Source: Endozoicomonas sp. NE40
GTDB lineage: Bacteria; Pseudomonadota; Gammaproteobacteria; Pseudomonadales; Endozoicomonadaceae
Reading direction: 5' to 3'
Assembly: GCF_040549045.1 (NCBI RefSeq)
Contig: NZ_JBEWTB010000002.1
Span: 1,085,501 to 1,149,500 of the forward strand
DNA length: 64,000 nucleotides
Translations under genes and position numbers: made by a program
Part shown: one piece after another, positions 26,989 to 36,270 of the stretch
Layout: each line of letters opens with the position of its first letter
Numbering within the stretch: position 1 is the first letter of the stretch
The notes under the pieces: model-generated
What the model was told of the DNA's origin: nothing
Databases searched by the model: none
Seen by the model: only the letters and a program-made list of their open reading frames with translations

Positions 26989-27630
26989 TCAGGTGAAGTT
27001 TTGATCATATAAATCCGTTGGATTTCCATTGCTGTAGGACATTCTAAAAAAGGATGCCTCACGTATAAGTAATTGTTGAACCCACTTGGTAGCTTGTTGA
27101 GTCTGGGTAGGCTCAGTCCAAATTTCTTTGCCCTCAGCCTCCCAGCTGGTTGCTTGTCCCATAAGCAACACAGGAAACAGATGCATCTCACAACATAGAC
27201 CAGACCACGGGTCACACACATAGAAATCCTGATCCATGTAATACTGGAAATCATTCAAAGTCATCTTGGAAGGAAGCTCTCTGGCAAGCACGATAAAAGA
27301 ATGACCACATCCCTTAGCAAGCCAGATATTGGGAATACGCAGTTGAATCCCCTGCCAGAGAGCTACTATAGCGTACTCAGCACAGTTTCCAGCTCTTTGC
27401 CGGGGATCACTTGCGAACAGCAGCTGTATCCTCTCGGAATAGTGCTGATGTTTTCTCAGGGATGCTATTCTATATCCAGCCTTAACGGCACTTTCCAGGC
27501 GCTCTTGCTTCTTTAGTGGTGAAGCATGTCCATAGGCATCAGAATAGATTTTGTTACTTGATTTTAAGGATCCCCTGAAAAAATTCCGCGCGAAGGTTAA
27601 TAGTAGATTTGCGTTTTGCATTTCATTCAT
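26989..27630 (-). CDS. Cys-His-Asp protein A, transglutaminase/papain-like candidate
   Basis: The 213-residue protein has no signal peptide that I can see. It is paralogous to the protein at 43887-44534: both have FARxxFRGxLKxxNKxYS near the start, RxGNCxEYAxxA, the shared IPNIWLA, and FxVCDPWxxxxC. The conserved residues C83, H110 and D140 are in the order and spacing of a transglutaminase-like or papain-fold catalytic triad (GNC-EYA, then H with hydrophobic neighbours, then CDPW). The family function is unknown to me. Protease, deamidase or acyltransferase activity, possibly directed at a host, is inference. ATG triplets at 27630, 27626 and 27621 make the start slightly uncertain; 27630 and 27621 are in frame. 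Confidence 0.75.
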   Translation of the reverse strand: MNEMQNANLLLTFARNFFRGSLKSSNKIYSDAYGHASPLKKQERLESAVKAGYRIASLRKHQHYSERIQLLFASDPRQRAGNCAEYAIVALWQGIQLRIPNIWLAKGCGHSFIVLARELPSKMTLNDFQYYMDQDFYVCDPWSGLCCEMHLFPVLLMGQATSWEAEGKEIWTEPTQTQQATKWVQQLLIREASFFRMSYSNGNPTDLYDQNFT

Positions 27631-27678
27631 TATCCGATCACCAGTTATTCAGAATTAATGCTTCGGACAATTTTTCAG

Positions 27679-27822
27679 TCAGAGGCGGCCATGAGAGAAT
27701 TCAACGAAAATAGAGCCCCCCTCTCTGCTCGCTGACCTGTCTCCCTCATGAACAACATAGCTAAGATCGATCTGGACACCATGCTCAATGTCAAAAAGCC
27801 ACAGAAGACTTTCATCTGCCAA
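27679..27822 (-). CDS. Possible small ORF or gene relic (47 codons)
   Basis: From a TTG at 27822 the minus strand encodes a protein-like stretch (ADESLLWLFDIEHGVQ) ending at a TGA at 27681. The composition is more like coding sequence than a random frame. It has no good ribosome-binding site and a stop lies just upstream, so a decayed gene fragment is as likely as a small protein. Confidence 0.25.
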   Translation of the reverse strand: MADESLLWLFDIEHGVQIDLSYVVHEGDRSASREGGSIFVEFSHGRL

Positions 27823-27904
27823 TTGCTTTAACGCTCATATTGTTCAGGGTAAAGCCACTTTTCTCTACATGAGTCGCATTTTTCAATAATCTGTTTTGTT
27901 GACG

Positions 27905-27941
27905 CAAAAAAAATGCCTGCATAAAGCAGGCATTTTTTTTG
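27905..27941 (-). terminator. Terminator of rplM-rpsI
   Basis: TGCCTGC and GCAGGCA form the core stem, flanked by eight A and eight T that extend the pairing, so it works in both directions. A second hairpin (GCGTTCCCG/CGGGAACGC, about 27945-27965) lies between it and the rpsI stop. Confidence 0.92.
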
Positions 27942-27993
27942 CGTGCGTTCCCGAAACGGGAACGCCAGAAAAACGTCCGGAGACGTATTCCCA

Positions 27994-28386
27994 TTAACGC
28001 TTGGAGAACTGAGGACGCTTACGCGCTTTGCGCAGACCAACCTTCTTACGTTCAACTTCACGAGCATCACGGGTAACGTAACCCGCTTTGCGCAGAGTAG
28101 GACGCAGGGATTCGTCGTACTGCATCAGAGCACGGGTGATACCGTGACGGATAGCACCAGCCTGACCAGAACCACCACCACCGGAAACGGTGATTTTGAT
28201 GTCGAACTTCTCGAGCAGTTCAGTCAGCTCCAGAGGCTGACGTACTACCATGCGAGCAGTTTCACGACCAAAGTACTCGTCCAGGGAGCGACCGTTAACA
28301 ACGATGCTGCCAGAGCCAGACTTCAGAAATACGCGAGCGGTAGAAGACTTACGACGTCCAGTACCGTAGTATTGTGTCACAGACAT
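27994..28386 (-). CDS. rpsI: 30S ribosomal protein S9
   Basis: S9 sits in the head of the small subunit, and its C-terminal tail reaches toward the P-site tRNA. The 130 residues show YYGTGRRKSSTARVF at the start and the conserved KARKRPQFSKR tail. It starts 12 bases after the rplM stop, the standard rplM-rpsI operon. The basic composition and full length leave no doubt. Confidence 0.98.
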   Translation of the reverse strand: MSVTQYYGTGRRKSSTARVFLKSGSGSIVVNGRSLDEYFGRETARMVVRQPLELTELLEKFDIKITVSGGGGSGQAGAIRHGITRALMQYDESLRPTLRKAGYVTRDAREVERKKVGLRKARKRPQFSKR

Positions 28387-28398
28387 GACTACCCCCGA

Positions 28399-28827
28399 TT
28401 AAATTTCCAGTTGCTTTGGCTGCTGTGCAGTGTGCTTGTGCTCGGCACCAGCGTACACTTTCAGCTTGCTGAACATAGCGCGACCCAGAGGACCACGTGG
28501 CAGCATGCCTTTAACAGCAGTTTCGATAACCATCTCTGGCTTGTGAGCGATCAGCTTTTCGAAGCTCATGGACTTCAGGCCGCCAACATAACCAGTATGA
28601 CGATGGTACATCTTATCAGTAGCTTTACGGCCAGATACGTGTACCTTCTCAGCGTTTACAACAACGATGTAGTCGCCGGTGTCAACGTGAGGGGTGTATT
28701 CAGGCTTGTGCTTACCGCGCAGACGGGAAGCAATCTCGGTAGCCAGACGACCCAGGGTTTTGCCCTCAGCGTCTACTACGTACCAGTCACGTTTTACAGT
28801 TTCTGGCTTTGCACTAAAAGTTTTCAT
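28399..28827 (-). CDS. rplM: 50S ribosomal protein L13
   Basis: L13 is an early assembly protein of the large subunit. The 142 residues start MKTFSAKPETVKRDWYVVDA and contain GDYIVVVNAEKVHVSGRK and the GMLPRGPLGR motif. In other bacteria L13 represses its own operon through the mRNA leader; the leader here was not analysed for that site. It is the first gene of rplM-rpsI and diverges from rpe. Confidence 0.98.
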   Translation of the reverse strand: MKTFSAKPETVKRDWYVVDAEGKTLGRLATEIASRLRGKHKPEYTPHVDTGDYIVVVNAEKVHVSGRKATDKMYHRHTGYVGGLKSMSFEKLIAHKPEMVIETAVKGMLPRGPLGRAMFSKLKVYAGAEHKHTAQQPKQLEI

Positions 28828-29230
28828 TAAATTCGCCTCAAGAGTATTACAGATGCAATACCTGTTCTTACTTGGCCGTTCCTGCGCAGCGTGAACCTTG
28901 CAGAATTAGAAACCAGGCTAATAGTTCCCGAATCGGCCTGCTCAAACATTGGGCGCTCAATTGGGAAACGGGAGCCGTATTATAGCGGCTGAAAACAGGA
29001 AAAAAACCCCTGTTGAGGTAATTATCTGGACAAATTAGCCAATTACGGATAGCGCCGGGTAAAATATGACATTTATTGCTATTGAAATAATCACCTTTGC
29101 CACCGCCTGACCTGTAAAAGGCTTAACCTCCCTTTATTTGGATGGCAGAAAGGCCAGAACTGACATCAGCCCCACAAACCGCTAAAATCCCGCCAACCCC
29201 TGACAGACCTCAAGACTGGAACACTGCACA
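28828..29230. other. Divergent promoter region between rplM and rpe
   Basis: About 400 bases with no gene. A GAGCCGTATTATAGCGGCTG segment near 28970 combines a short inverted repeat with a -10-like TATTAT/TATAAT. The rpe side is AT-rich near 29030-29090. I see no riboswitch. Confidence 0.45.
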
Positions 29231-29908
29231 ATGCGTGACTTTATTATTGCTCCCAGCATTCTTTCTGCCGATTTTGCCCGTCTGGGTGAAGAAGTAGATC
29301 AGGTAATTGAAGCCGGAGCTGACTGGGTTCACTTTGATGTAATGGACAACCACTATGTCCCGAACCTGACCATTGGCCCGATGGTCTGCAAGGCTCTGCG
29401 TAACCACGGTGTGACGGCCCCGATTGACGTACACCTGATGGTGAATCCGGTAGACCGCCTGATCCCGGATTTTATTGAAGCCGGTGCCAGTATGATTACC
29501 TTCCATCCGGAAGCATCCCACCACATCGACCGCACCCTGCAAATGATCCGTGAAAGTGGCTGCAAAGCCGGTCTGGTGCTGAACCCGGCCACCAGCCCGG
29601 ACATTATTGAATACGTGATCGACAAGCTGGATATGGTTCTGCTGATGTCCGTAAACCCCGGCTTCGGCGGCCAGAAGTTTATTCCTACTACCCTGAAGAA
29701 GCTGCGCAGGGTTCGCAAAATTATTGATGACAGTGGTCTGGATATCCGTCTGGAAATTGATGGTGGCGTTGGCGTCCAGAATATCCGCCAGATTGCCGAA
29801 GCCGGTGCTGATGCATTTGTTGCAGGCTCTGCCATCTTTAATGCAGACGACTACAAAACCGTGATTGGCCAGATGCGTGAAGAACTGTCCAAGGCTGATC
29901 CGGTTTAA
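29231..29908 (+). CDS. rpe: Ribulose-phosphate 3-epimerase
   Basis: Rpe interconverts ribulose-5-phosphate and xylulose-5-phosphate in the pentose phosphate pathway. The TIM-barrel protein of 225 residues has APSILSADFARLG at the start, the metal/catalytic VHFDVMDNHYVPNLT and DVHLMV, MSVNPGFGGQKF, and EIDGGVG. All are the expected catalytic segments with their His and Asp residues. It is followed after 69 bases by gph, the usual rpe-gph pair. Confidence 0.97.
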   Translation: MRDFIIAPSILSADFARLGEEVDQVIEAGADWVHFDVMDNHYVPNLTIGPMVCKALRNHGVTAPIDVHLMVNPVDRLIPDFIEAGASMITFHPEASHHIDRTLQMIRESGCKAGLVLNPATSPDIIEYVIDKLDMVLLMSVNPGFGGQKFIPTTLKKLRRVRKIIDDSGLDIRLEIDGGVGVQNIRQIAEAGADAFVAGSAIFNADDYKTVIGQMREELSKADPV

Positions 29909-29977
29909 TTTCACGGGTCTGTCCACAAACGCTATTCACAGACACCATCCACAGACGCTATCAGGTAGAAGAAAGAC

Positions 29978-30667
29978 ATGAAACTGACTGAATTCACGGC
30001 AGGCAACCTGCCACTACTGATCATGTACGATCTGGACGGAACGCTGGTCGACAGCGTTCCGGATCTGGCCATCTCCATTGATGCCATGCTGGACGATATG
30101 AACCTGCCCAAAGCGGGTGAAGACAAGGTCCGTCTGTGGGTGGGCAACGGTATTCCATCGCTGGTTAAGCGCGCCCTGGTTGATGACATGGCGGGCGACC
30201 AGCCAGGTATTGTTAACCGTGACGTGTTTGTGAAAGCCTACGACAATTTCAAGCACCACTATGCTATCGAAGTGGGTCAGCACAGCCACCTCTATCCAGG
30301 TGTCAAAGACTTCCTTCAGGCTATGGCTGACAAAGGTGTAAAGCAGGCTGTTGTGACCAACAAGTCCGAGATTTTCACTGAAAAGCTGTTAAAACTGATG
30401 GGCATTGATCACTTTTTCGAAATCAGTCTGGGCGGAGACAGTCTGGATGAGCAAAAGCCTCATCCTCTGCCGCTGCTGCATGCCATTAAAAAGGCTGAGG
30501 CCAGCCCGGATACAGCCCTGATGATTGGCGACTCCAGCAATGATATCAAGGCCGCCCGGGCTGCCGGTGTGAAAGTGATTGCCCTGCCCTATGGTTACAA
30601 TCACGGCGAGCCGATTGAAACATCGAATCCGGATCTGATTGTTCCAACCCTTGACAGGCTGCTCTGA
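29978..30667 (+). CDS. gph: Phosphoglycolate phosphatase
   Basis: Gph removes phosphate from 2-phosphoglycolate, a by-product of DNA repair or oxygenase activity. It is an HAD-superfamily hydrolase: motif I MYDLDGTLVDSVPDL, motif II VVTNKS, and motif IV MIGDSSNDIKAARAAG. The 229 residues are close to the family norm. In Pseudomonas and relatives rpe-gph lies directly before trpE; here a PfkB kinase gene lies between gph and trpE. Confidence 0.93.
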   Translation: MKLTEFTAGNLPLLIMYDLDGTLVDSVPDLAISIDAMLDDMNLPKAGEDKVRLWVGNGIPSLVKRALVDDMAGDQPGIVNRDVFVKAYDNFKHHYAIEVGQHSHLYPGVKDFLQAMADKGVKQAVVTNKSEIFTEKLLKLMGIDHFFEISLGGDSLDEQKPHPLPLLHAIKKAEASPDTALMIGDSSNDIKAARAAGVKVIALPYGYNHGEPIETSNPDLIVPTLDRLL

Positions 30668-30868
30668 ACCTCGCCTCTGTCGACCCTCTGGCATCCTATT
30701 GTCAGAGGGTCGACAACCCCATTCCTGATTACACCTGTTCTTCCATAGACTATTCTTCCATAGACTGTCCTTTCCCTGGCTCAGCAGGACATAAAAGGAA
30801 AGCTGTCGGCAAAACACTCACAGACCCAATCCTTAAGCCTCACTTTTCATTTAATACAGAGCAAACCG

Positions 30869-31852
30869 ATGACCTTCGATGTGATTGTGGCAGGCCGAAA
30901 TGTAATCGACCTGTTTGTAGTACTACCTGAAGAGTACGTTCAGGGTCGCAAGCACGAAGTGAACAGCGTCCTGATTCAGGGCGGGGCTCCTGCCGCCAAT
31001 GGTGCCTGCGGTCTGACATCGCTGGGGTTAAAAACCGCCTTTCTTGGTTTCCTTGGCAACAATATCCAGAGCGACATTGTCCGTTCAGAACTGGTTCGCT
31101 GGGGTGTTGAAACAGGTCTTATGCTGACAGCCCCGTCTGCGGCTCCAGCCCTTGCCTTTATAGAAGTAGATCCTGATTCCGGGGAGCGAACCGTGTTTTA
31201 CTCGACACAAAACTATCGCCCCCTCACACCTGCCGATATCAAGCCGGAATGGTTGAACAACACCCGCCTGCTGTTTATCGACTGCTATGACGCTGAAGGC
31301 GTTATTGCCCTGCTGCAAGTGGCCAGAGAAAAAGGCATTCCTTCCGTCCTCGATATGGAAGCGGGTCACATCTCGCACCTGAAAACGATGTTGGCGCTGG
31401 GAAGCCACATTATTCTTCCACTCGAAGCTGCGCAGTTTATTACCCATGAGCAAAGGGCAGAATCCTGCCTGCACCAGTTAAGCCAGATGACCGATGCCCA
31501 GCTGGTGATTACAGATGGCACCAACGGCAGCTGGGCATCAGAACACGGTACCATTATTCATCAACCCAGCTTCGAGGTGGCTGTTGTAGACACCACAGGC
31601 TGCGGTGATGCCTATCATGCCGCTTATGCCTATGGCCTTCTGGAAAACTTCGGGCTGGCACAGAGAATGAAATTTGCCTCGGCATTTGCAGCCATTGTTG
31701 CTACCTATCTGGGCGGCAGAACGTATTTTCCAACACCTGATGAAGTGCGTTTGTTTATCCAGAGCCGTGAAATTGAACTGAGGATTCCTGACAGCTGCAC
31801 CGAACCTGAAGAGGCAGTCGGTGAACAGCCAAGAGGAAGCTGTATTCTTTGA
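30869..31852 (+). CDS. PfkB-family carbohydrate kinase
   Basis: It is a ribokinase-like (PfkB) sugar or nucleoside kinase of 327 residues. The N-terminal QGGAPAANGACGLTSLG corresponds to the first PfkB signature, and DTTGCGDAYHAAYAYG is the ATP/catalytic signature, with Cys in place of the common Ala and the catalytic Asp kept. The substrate cannot be read from sequence. The C-terminus has a Glu-rich tail and ends RGSCIL. The gene separates gph from trpE, which are adjacent in related genomes, so it may have been inserted there. No obvious ribosome-binding site precedes the ATG. Confidence 0.85.
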   Translation: MTFDVIVAGRNVIDLFVVLPEEYVQGRKHEVNSVLIQGGAPAANGACGLTSLGLKTAFLGFLGNNIQSDIVRSELVRWGVETGLMLTAPSAAPALAFIEVDPDSGERTVFYSTQNYRPLTPADIKPEWLNNTRLLFIDCYDAEGVIALLQVAREKGIPSVLDMEAGHISHLKTMLALGSHIILPLEAAQFITHEQRAESCLHQLSQMTDAQLVITDGTNGSWASEHGTIIHQPSFEVAVVDTTGCGDAYHAAYAYGLLENFGLAQRMKFASAFAAIVATYLGGRTYFPTPDEVRLFIQSREIELRIPDSCTEPEEAVGEQPRGSCIL

Positions 31853-32236
31853 AGCAAAGCCACGCCTCACAACAGCCCGTGCTGGATACTTACGTACGCT
31901 TATGCGGACATTTGCAATACACACAACAGTCGTATACCCTTCCAACTTCGAAGATACTTTATAAGCTATTTTCAAGCTGCTCAATTCAATGCCAGCCCCC
32001 GATTACTGGCAAGATCCAACTGACATAGCGTGGAGTCAACAGTGAATCACTGTGACATGGTGCCAAACAGCCCTTCCTCCCAAGCTATCCCTTCCTGGCG
32101 ATGGTCTGTCTGGCCTTGTGCCTGAAATTTCCCTGACCAAGTGTCGTACCCCGTTTTATAAGCAGCCCCAGTGCTGACAAGCATCACCAACAGTGATGAC
32201 CACTGCAAAACAAACCGTTACTGACAAGAGACTGTT
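31853..32236. other. Upstream region of trpE
   Basis: 384 bases without a gene. Small hairpins are visible (CAGTG-aat-CACTG near 32040; CATCAC/GTGATG near 32183). I find no short leader peptide with tandem Trp codons followed by a terminator, so classic attenuation is not apparent. Confidence 0.45.
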
Positions 32237-33763
32237 ATGACGCCTGAAGCTTTCGTGCGTCTGGCCCGTGAAGGATACAATCGCATTCCCGTAACCCGGG
32301 AAATCCTTGCGGACCTGGACACACCTTTAACCACTTATCTCAAACTGGCCAATGGTCGCTATTCCTATCTGCTGGAGTCTGTTGAAGGCGGAGAAAAGTG
32401 GGGTCGCTACTCAATGATCGGCCTGCCCTGCCGCAGTGTTCTCAGGGTTCACGGGCATACCATTACTCTCGAAACGGACGGTGAAATCGTCGAGCGCCAT
32501 GAAAGCGATGACCCTCTGGCTTTTATTAATGACTTTAAAGATCGTTATAAAATGCCAGAACTGCCAGAGCTGCCCCGCTTTACCGGCGGACTGGTGGGTT
32601 ACTTTGCTTACGACACCGTCCGTTATATTGAACCCCGCCTGAAACACTCCGCCCCCCACGATGAACTCGGAACCCCCGATATTCTGCTGATGATTTCCGA
32701 TGAACTGGTGGTGTTCGATAACCTCAGCGGCAAACTGATTCTGGTTACTCACGCTGACGCTTCCGACGAGGCGGCGCTTGCCAAAGCCGAGTACCGGCTC
32801 GACGATCTGGTTCGCCGCTTGCAGACTACCAACGTTCAGGCACCCGTTCAGGCATCTCTGAACCCTGTCACAGAAGAAGACTTCCAGTCTGGTTTTGGCG
32901 AAGCACCTTTCAAGGCTGCTGTAGAGACTATCCGCCAGTACATTCTGGCAGGTGATGCCATGCAGGTCGTGCCTTCCCAGCGTATGACCATCCCTTACGA
33001 CAGTTCTCCACTGAACCTGTACCGCGCCCTGCGCAGTACTAACCCGTCGCCGTATATGTATTACATGGATCTGGGGGATTTCCACGTTGTAGGCTCATCG
33101 CCGGAAATCCTTGCACGTCTGGAAGACGGAGAGATCACTGTTCGCCCAATTGCCGGTACCCGAAAACGGGGTGAAACCGAAGAAAAGGACCGGGCTCTGG
33201 AACAGGAACTGCTGAACGACCCCAAGGAACTCGCTGAACACCTGATGCTGATCGATCTTGGTAGAAACGACGTTGGTCGTGTGGCTCAAACCGGCTCCGT
33301 GACCCTGACCGACAAAATGATTGTCGAACGTTACTCCCATGTCATGCATATTGTGTCCAACGTCACTGGTCACCTGAAACCGGGGCTGGATGCGATCGAC
33401 GTACTCAAGGCGACCCTGCCCGCTGGCACCCTCAGCGGAGCCCCAAAAGTACGTGCCATGGAAATCATTGATGAACTGGAACCTGTGAAGCGCGGTGTCT
33501 ACGGTGGTGCTGTGGGCTATCTTGGCTGGAACGGTAATATGGATACCGCCATTGCCATCCGAACGGCGGTTATCAAAGATCGTCAACTACATGTTCAGGC
33601 CGGTGCTGGCGTTGTTGCAGACTCGGTGCCAGAACTGGAATGGAAAGAAACCATGAATAAAGGCAGGGCTCTGTTCCGTGCCGTTGCCATGGCTCAAACC
33701 GGTTTCACGCACAGTTCTGAACATAACGTCCGCCAGGCCACCAGCATTCCGGAGAACCAGTAA
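32237..33763 (+). CDS. trpE: Anthranilate synthase component I
   Basis: TrpE converts chorismate to anthranilate with ammonia supplied by TrpG. The 508-residue protein has the tryptophan-feedback N-terminal domain with LLESVEGGEKWGRYSMIG, and the chorismate-binding C-terminal half with PIAGTRKRG, DLGRNDVGRVA and LPAGTLSGAPKVRAME. It ends one base before the trpG start codon, which implies translational coupling. Confidence 0.97.
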   Translation: MTPEAFVRLAREGYNRIPVTREILADLDTPLTTYLKLANGRYSYLLESVEGGEKWGRYSMIGLPCRSVLRVHGHTITLETDGEIVERHESDDPLAFINDFKDRYKMPELPELPRFTGGLVGYFAYDTVRYIEPRLKHSAPHDELGTPDILLMISDELVVFDNLSGKLILVTHADASDEAALAKAEYRLDDLVRRLQTTNVQAPVQASLNPVTEEDFQSGFGEAPFKAAVETIRQYILAGDAMQVVPSQRMTIPYDSSPLNLYRALRSTNPSPYMYYMDLGDFHVVGSSPEILARLEDGEITVRPIAGTRKRGETEEKDRALEQELLNDPKELAEHLMLIDLGRNDVGRVAQTGSVTLTDKMIVERYSHVMHIVSNVTGHLKPGLDAIDVLKATLPAGTLSGAPKVRAMEIIDELEPVKRGVYGGAVGYLGWNGNMDTAIAIRTAVIKDRQLHVQAGAGVVADSVPELEWKETMNKGRALFRAVAMAQTGFTHSSEHNVRQATSIPENQ

Positions 33764-33764
33764 T

Positions 33765-34343
33765 ATGCTGTTAATGATCGACAACTACGACTCCTTTACC
33801 TGGAATCTGGTGCAATACTTTGGTGAACTGGGTGCCAGGGTTGAAGTGCATCGTAACGACGAAATCACGATCGCTGATATTGAAAAGCTCAACCCGGAAC
33901 GGATTGTTATTTCACCCGGCCCCTGCACACCCAATGAAGCCGGTGTTTCCATGGAAACTATTCGCCGCTTTCAGGGTGAATTACCGATACTGGGCGTCTG
34001 CCTCGGACACCAGAGCATCGGACAGGTATACGGCGGTAAAGTGGTCAGGGCGCGTCAGGTGATGCATGGCAAAACCTCTCCCATTTATCACAAAAACGAA
34101 GGCGTTTTTGCCGGGCTGCCAGACCCTGTCACTACCACCCGCTACCACTCCCTGATCATTGAAAAAGAATCACTGCCAGATTGTCTGGAAGTTACGGCAT
34201 GGACACAGTTTGATGACGGCCGGGAAGATGAAATCATGGGTGTGCGTCACAAGACACTGCCTGTCGAAGGGGTACAGTTCCATCCGGAGTCCATTATGAC
34301 CCACCACGGTCATGACATACTGGCAAATTTTCTGAAGATCTGA
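33765..34343 (+). CDS. trpG: Anthranilate synthase component II (glutamine amidotransferase)
   Basis: TrpG splits glutamine and passes ammonia to TrpE. The class I amidotransferase triad is complete: Cys in LGVCLGHQS, His and Glu in GVQFHPESI. The open frame reaches back into trpE, but the conserved start MLLMIDNYDSFTWNLVQYFG is at 33765, directly after the trpE stop. The 192 residues are normal for the family. It may also serve folate synthesis (PabA role), as in some relatives. Confidence 0.96.
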   Translation: MLLMIDNYDSFTWNLVQYFGELGARVEVHRNDEITIADIEKLNPERIVISPGPCTPNEAGVSMETIRRFQGELPILGVCLGHQSIGQVYGGKVVRARQVMHGKTSPIYHKNEGVFAGLPDPVTTTRYHSLIIEKESLPDCLEVTAWTQFDDGREDEIMGVRHKTLPVEGVQFHPESIMTHHGHDILANFLKI

Positions 34344-34399
34344 TTAGAGCAGCAACGATTTAAACAACTATTTAAACAACAAGGATTAGAGCAACCATC

Positions 34400-35434
34400 A
34401 TGAATATAAAAGAAGCCATTTCACTGGCGGTACGAAACCTCGACCTGAGCCGTGACGAAATGATTGCCGTAATGCGTGACATCATGTCCGGTCAGTGCAC
34501 CCAGAGTCAGATTGGCGCTTTCCTGACCGCCATGCGCATGAAAAGTGAGAGCATCGAGGAAATTACCGGTGCCACCACTGTACTGCGGGAAATGGCAACC
34601 CATGTGAATGTTAATGCCGACCATCTGGTCGATATTGTCGGTACCGGCGGTGATGGCGCGCATCTGTTTAATGTCTCCACAGCGTCGTCTCTGGTCGCGG
34701 CAGCCGCTGGCGCCCATGTGGCCAAACACGGTAACCGGGGCGTATCCAGTTCCAGCGGCAGCGCAGACCTGCTGGAGCGCAGCGGGGTTAACCTGAATAT
34801 TTCTCCGGCACAGGTAGCCCGTTGTATTGAGGAAATTGGTGTTGGCTTTATGTTCGCACCTGCACACCACGCCGCTACCAAAAATGTGGCTGTTATCCGT
34901 AAAGAGCTGGGCATCCGCACCTTCTTCAACATTCTTGGCCCAATGTCCAACCCGGCCGGTGTACCCAACCTGGTGATTGGTGTGTTTACCCAGGAACTGT
35001 GTCGCCCCATGGCTGAAGTACTGAAAGAGATGGGTAATAAACACGTGATGGTGGTTCATTCCCAGGATGGTCTGGATGAAATCAGTATTGCCAGCGAAAC
35101 CTTTGTTGTCGAACTGAAAGAGGGCAACATTTCTGAAACCGTGATCAAGCCCGAAGACTTTGATATTGAGTCACGAAGCCTGATCGGACTGAGCGTTGAA
35201 GATTCTGCAGAATCTCTGGAACTGATTCGCAATGCCCTCGGTAAACGTGACAGTATCAATGCCAGAAAAGCCGCCGATATGATTGCCCTGAATGCCGGTG
35301 CCGCTATTTATGTCTCCGGTGTGACCCAGACCATGCAGCAGGGGGTTGCCATGGCTCAGGATATCATTGACAGCGGTCAGGCTCTGGAAAAACTGCATGA
35401 ATTGTCTACCTTTACCAGCGCTCTGGCTGAATAA
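34400..35434 (+). CDS. trpD: Anthranilate phosphoribosyltransferase
   Basis: TrpD joins anthranilate and PRPP. The 344 residues contain the PRPP-binding GTGGDGAHLFNVSTASS, KHGNRGVSSSSGSAD, and NILGPMSNPA motifs. It is the third gene in trpE-G-D-C, 56 bases after trpG. It is a separate enzyme and not fused to TrpG as in enterics. Confidence 0.97.
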   Translation: MNIKEAISLAVRNLDLSRDEMIAVMRDIMSGQCTQSQIGAFLTAMRMKSESIEEITGATTVLREMATHVNVNADHLVDIVGTGGDGAHLFNVSTASSLVAAAAGAHVAKHGNRGVSSSSGSADLLERSGVNLNISPAQVARCIEEIGVGFMFAPAHHAATKNVAVIRKELGIRTFFNILGPMSNPAGVPNLVIGVFTQELCRPMAEVLKEMGNKHVMVVHSQDGLDEISIASETFVVELKEGNISETVIKPEDFDIESRSLIGLSVEDSAESLELIRNALGKRDSINARKAADMIALNAGAAIYVSGVTQTMQQGVAMAQDIIDSGQALEKLHELSTFTSALAE

Positions 35435-35461
35435 CAGGCTAGCGGATTAACAGGAATGTCT

Positions 35462-36265
35462 ATGTCTACCCCTACTATTCTCACGACCATCGTCGAACGC
35501 AAGTTTGAAGAGATTGCTGAACGACAAAAGTCGCTTTCTCCTGATGAAGTGGTGGCCAGAGCCCGGGCTGCCATTCCGGCCCGGGGCTTTGCAAACAGTC
35601 TGGAACAGCGTACCTCGAACGGCCAGGCGGGAATTATTGCAGAAATCAAAAAAGCCTCTCCCAGCAAAGGTGTGATCCGGGAAAACTTTCATCCCGCCGA
35701 CATCGCCAGAAGCTATGAGCAGGCGGGAGCCAGTTGTCTGTCTGTTCTGACGGACAGCGACTTTTTTCAGGGCTCTGAGCAATACCTGCAGGAGGCACGT
35801 GATGCCTGCTCCCTGCCGGTTCTGCGTAAAGACTTTATGGTTGACGTATGGCAGATCTACGAGTCCCGGATGCTGGGCGCCGACTGTATACTGCTGATCG
35901 TCGCCTGCCTGACCGATGAGCAGCTGGTTGAAATGAGCAGCGTCGCCCTTGATCTGGGTATGGACGTTCTGGTGGAAGTCCACGGTGCAGAAGAACTCAG
36001 ACGAGCGTTGCCTCTGCAGGGTACCCTGCTTGGCATCAATAACCGTAACCTGCACACATTTGAAGTCACCCTGGATAATACCTTTGAGCTGCTGTCTTCT
36101 ATTCCCGCAGATCGCAAGGTTATTACTGAAAGTGGTATTCACAGCGTTGAAGATGTTGATGCCATGTTTGCCCGAGGCGTTACCAGCTTTCTGGTCGGGG
36201 AAGCCTTTATGCGACAGGATAATCCCGGTGATGGTCTGAAAACCTTGTTTGGACACCGTCTGTGA
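35462..36265 (+). CDS. trpC: Indole-3-glycerol phosphate synthase
   Basis: TrpC closes the indole ring from CdRP. The TIM-barrel motifs are IIAEIKKASPSKGVIR, LSVLTDSDFFQGS, LRKDFMVD, INNRNLHTF and ITESGI. It is monofunctional, without the TrpF domain. ATG at 35456 directly abuts AGGA, while ATG at 35462 has it six bases away, so 35462 is preferred (267 aa). trpF, trpB and trpA are not in the window. A complex inverted repeat follows the stop within 6 bases. Confidence 0.96.
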   Translation: MSTPTILTTIVERKFEEIAERQKSLSPDEVVARARAAIPARGFANSLEQRTSNGQAGIIAEIKKASPSKGVIRENFHPADIARSYEQAGASCLSVLTDSDFFQGSEQYLQEARDACSLPVLRKDFMVDVWQIYESRMLGADCILLIVACLTDEQLVEMSSVALDLGMDVLVEVHGAEELRRALPLQGTLLGINNRNLHTFEVTLDNTFELLSSIPADRKVITESGIHSVEDVDAMFARGVTSFLVGEAFMRQDNPGDGLKTLFGHRL

Positions 36266-36270
36266 CTGCT

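Noticed and set aside
30869..31852. CaaX prenylation box at the PfkB kinase C-terminus (RGSCIL)
   Set aside because: The Cys is third from the end and not fourth, so it does not fit CaaX.
31853..32236. trp attenuator
   Set aside because: No leader peptide with tandem Trp codons and no terminator/antiterminator pair could be found.
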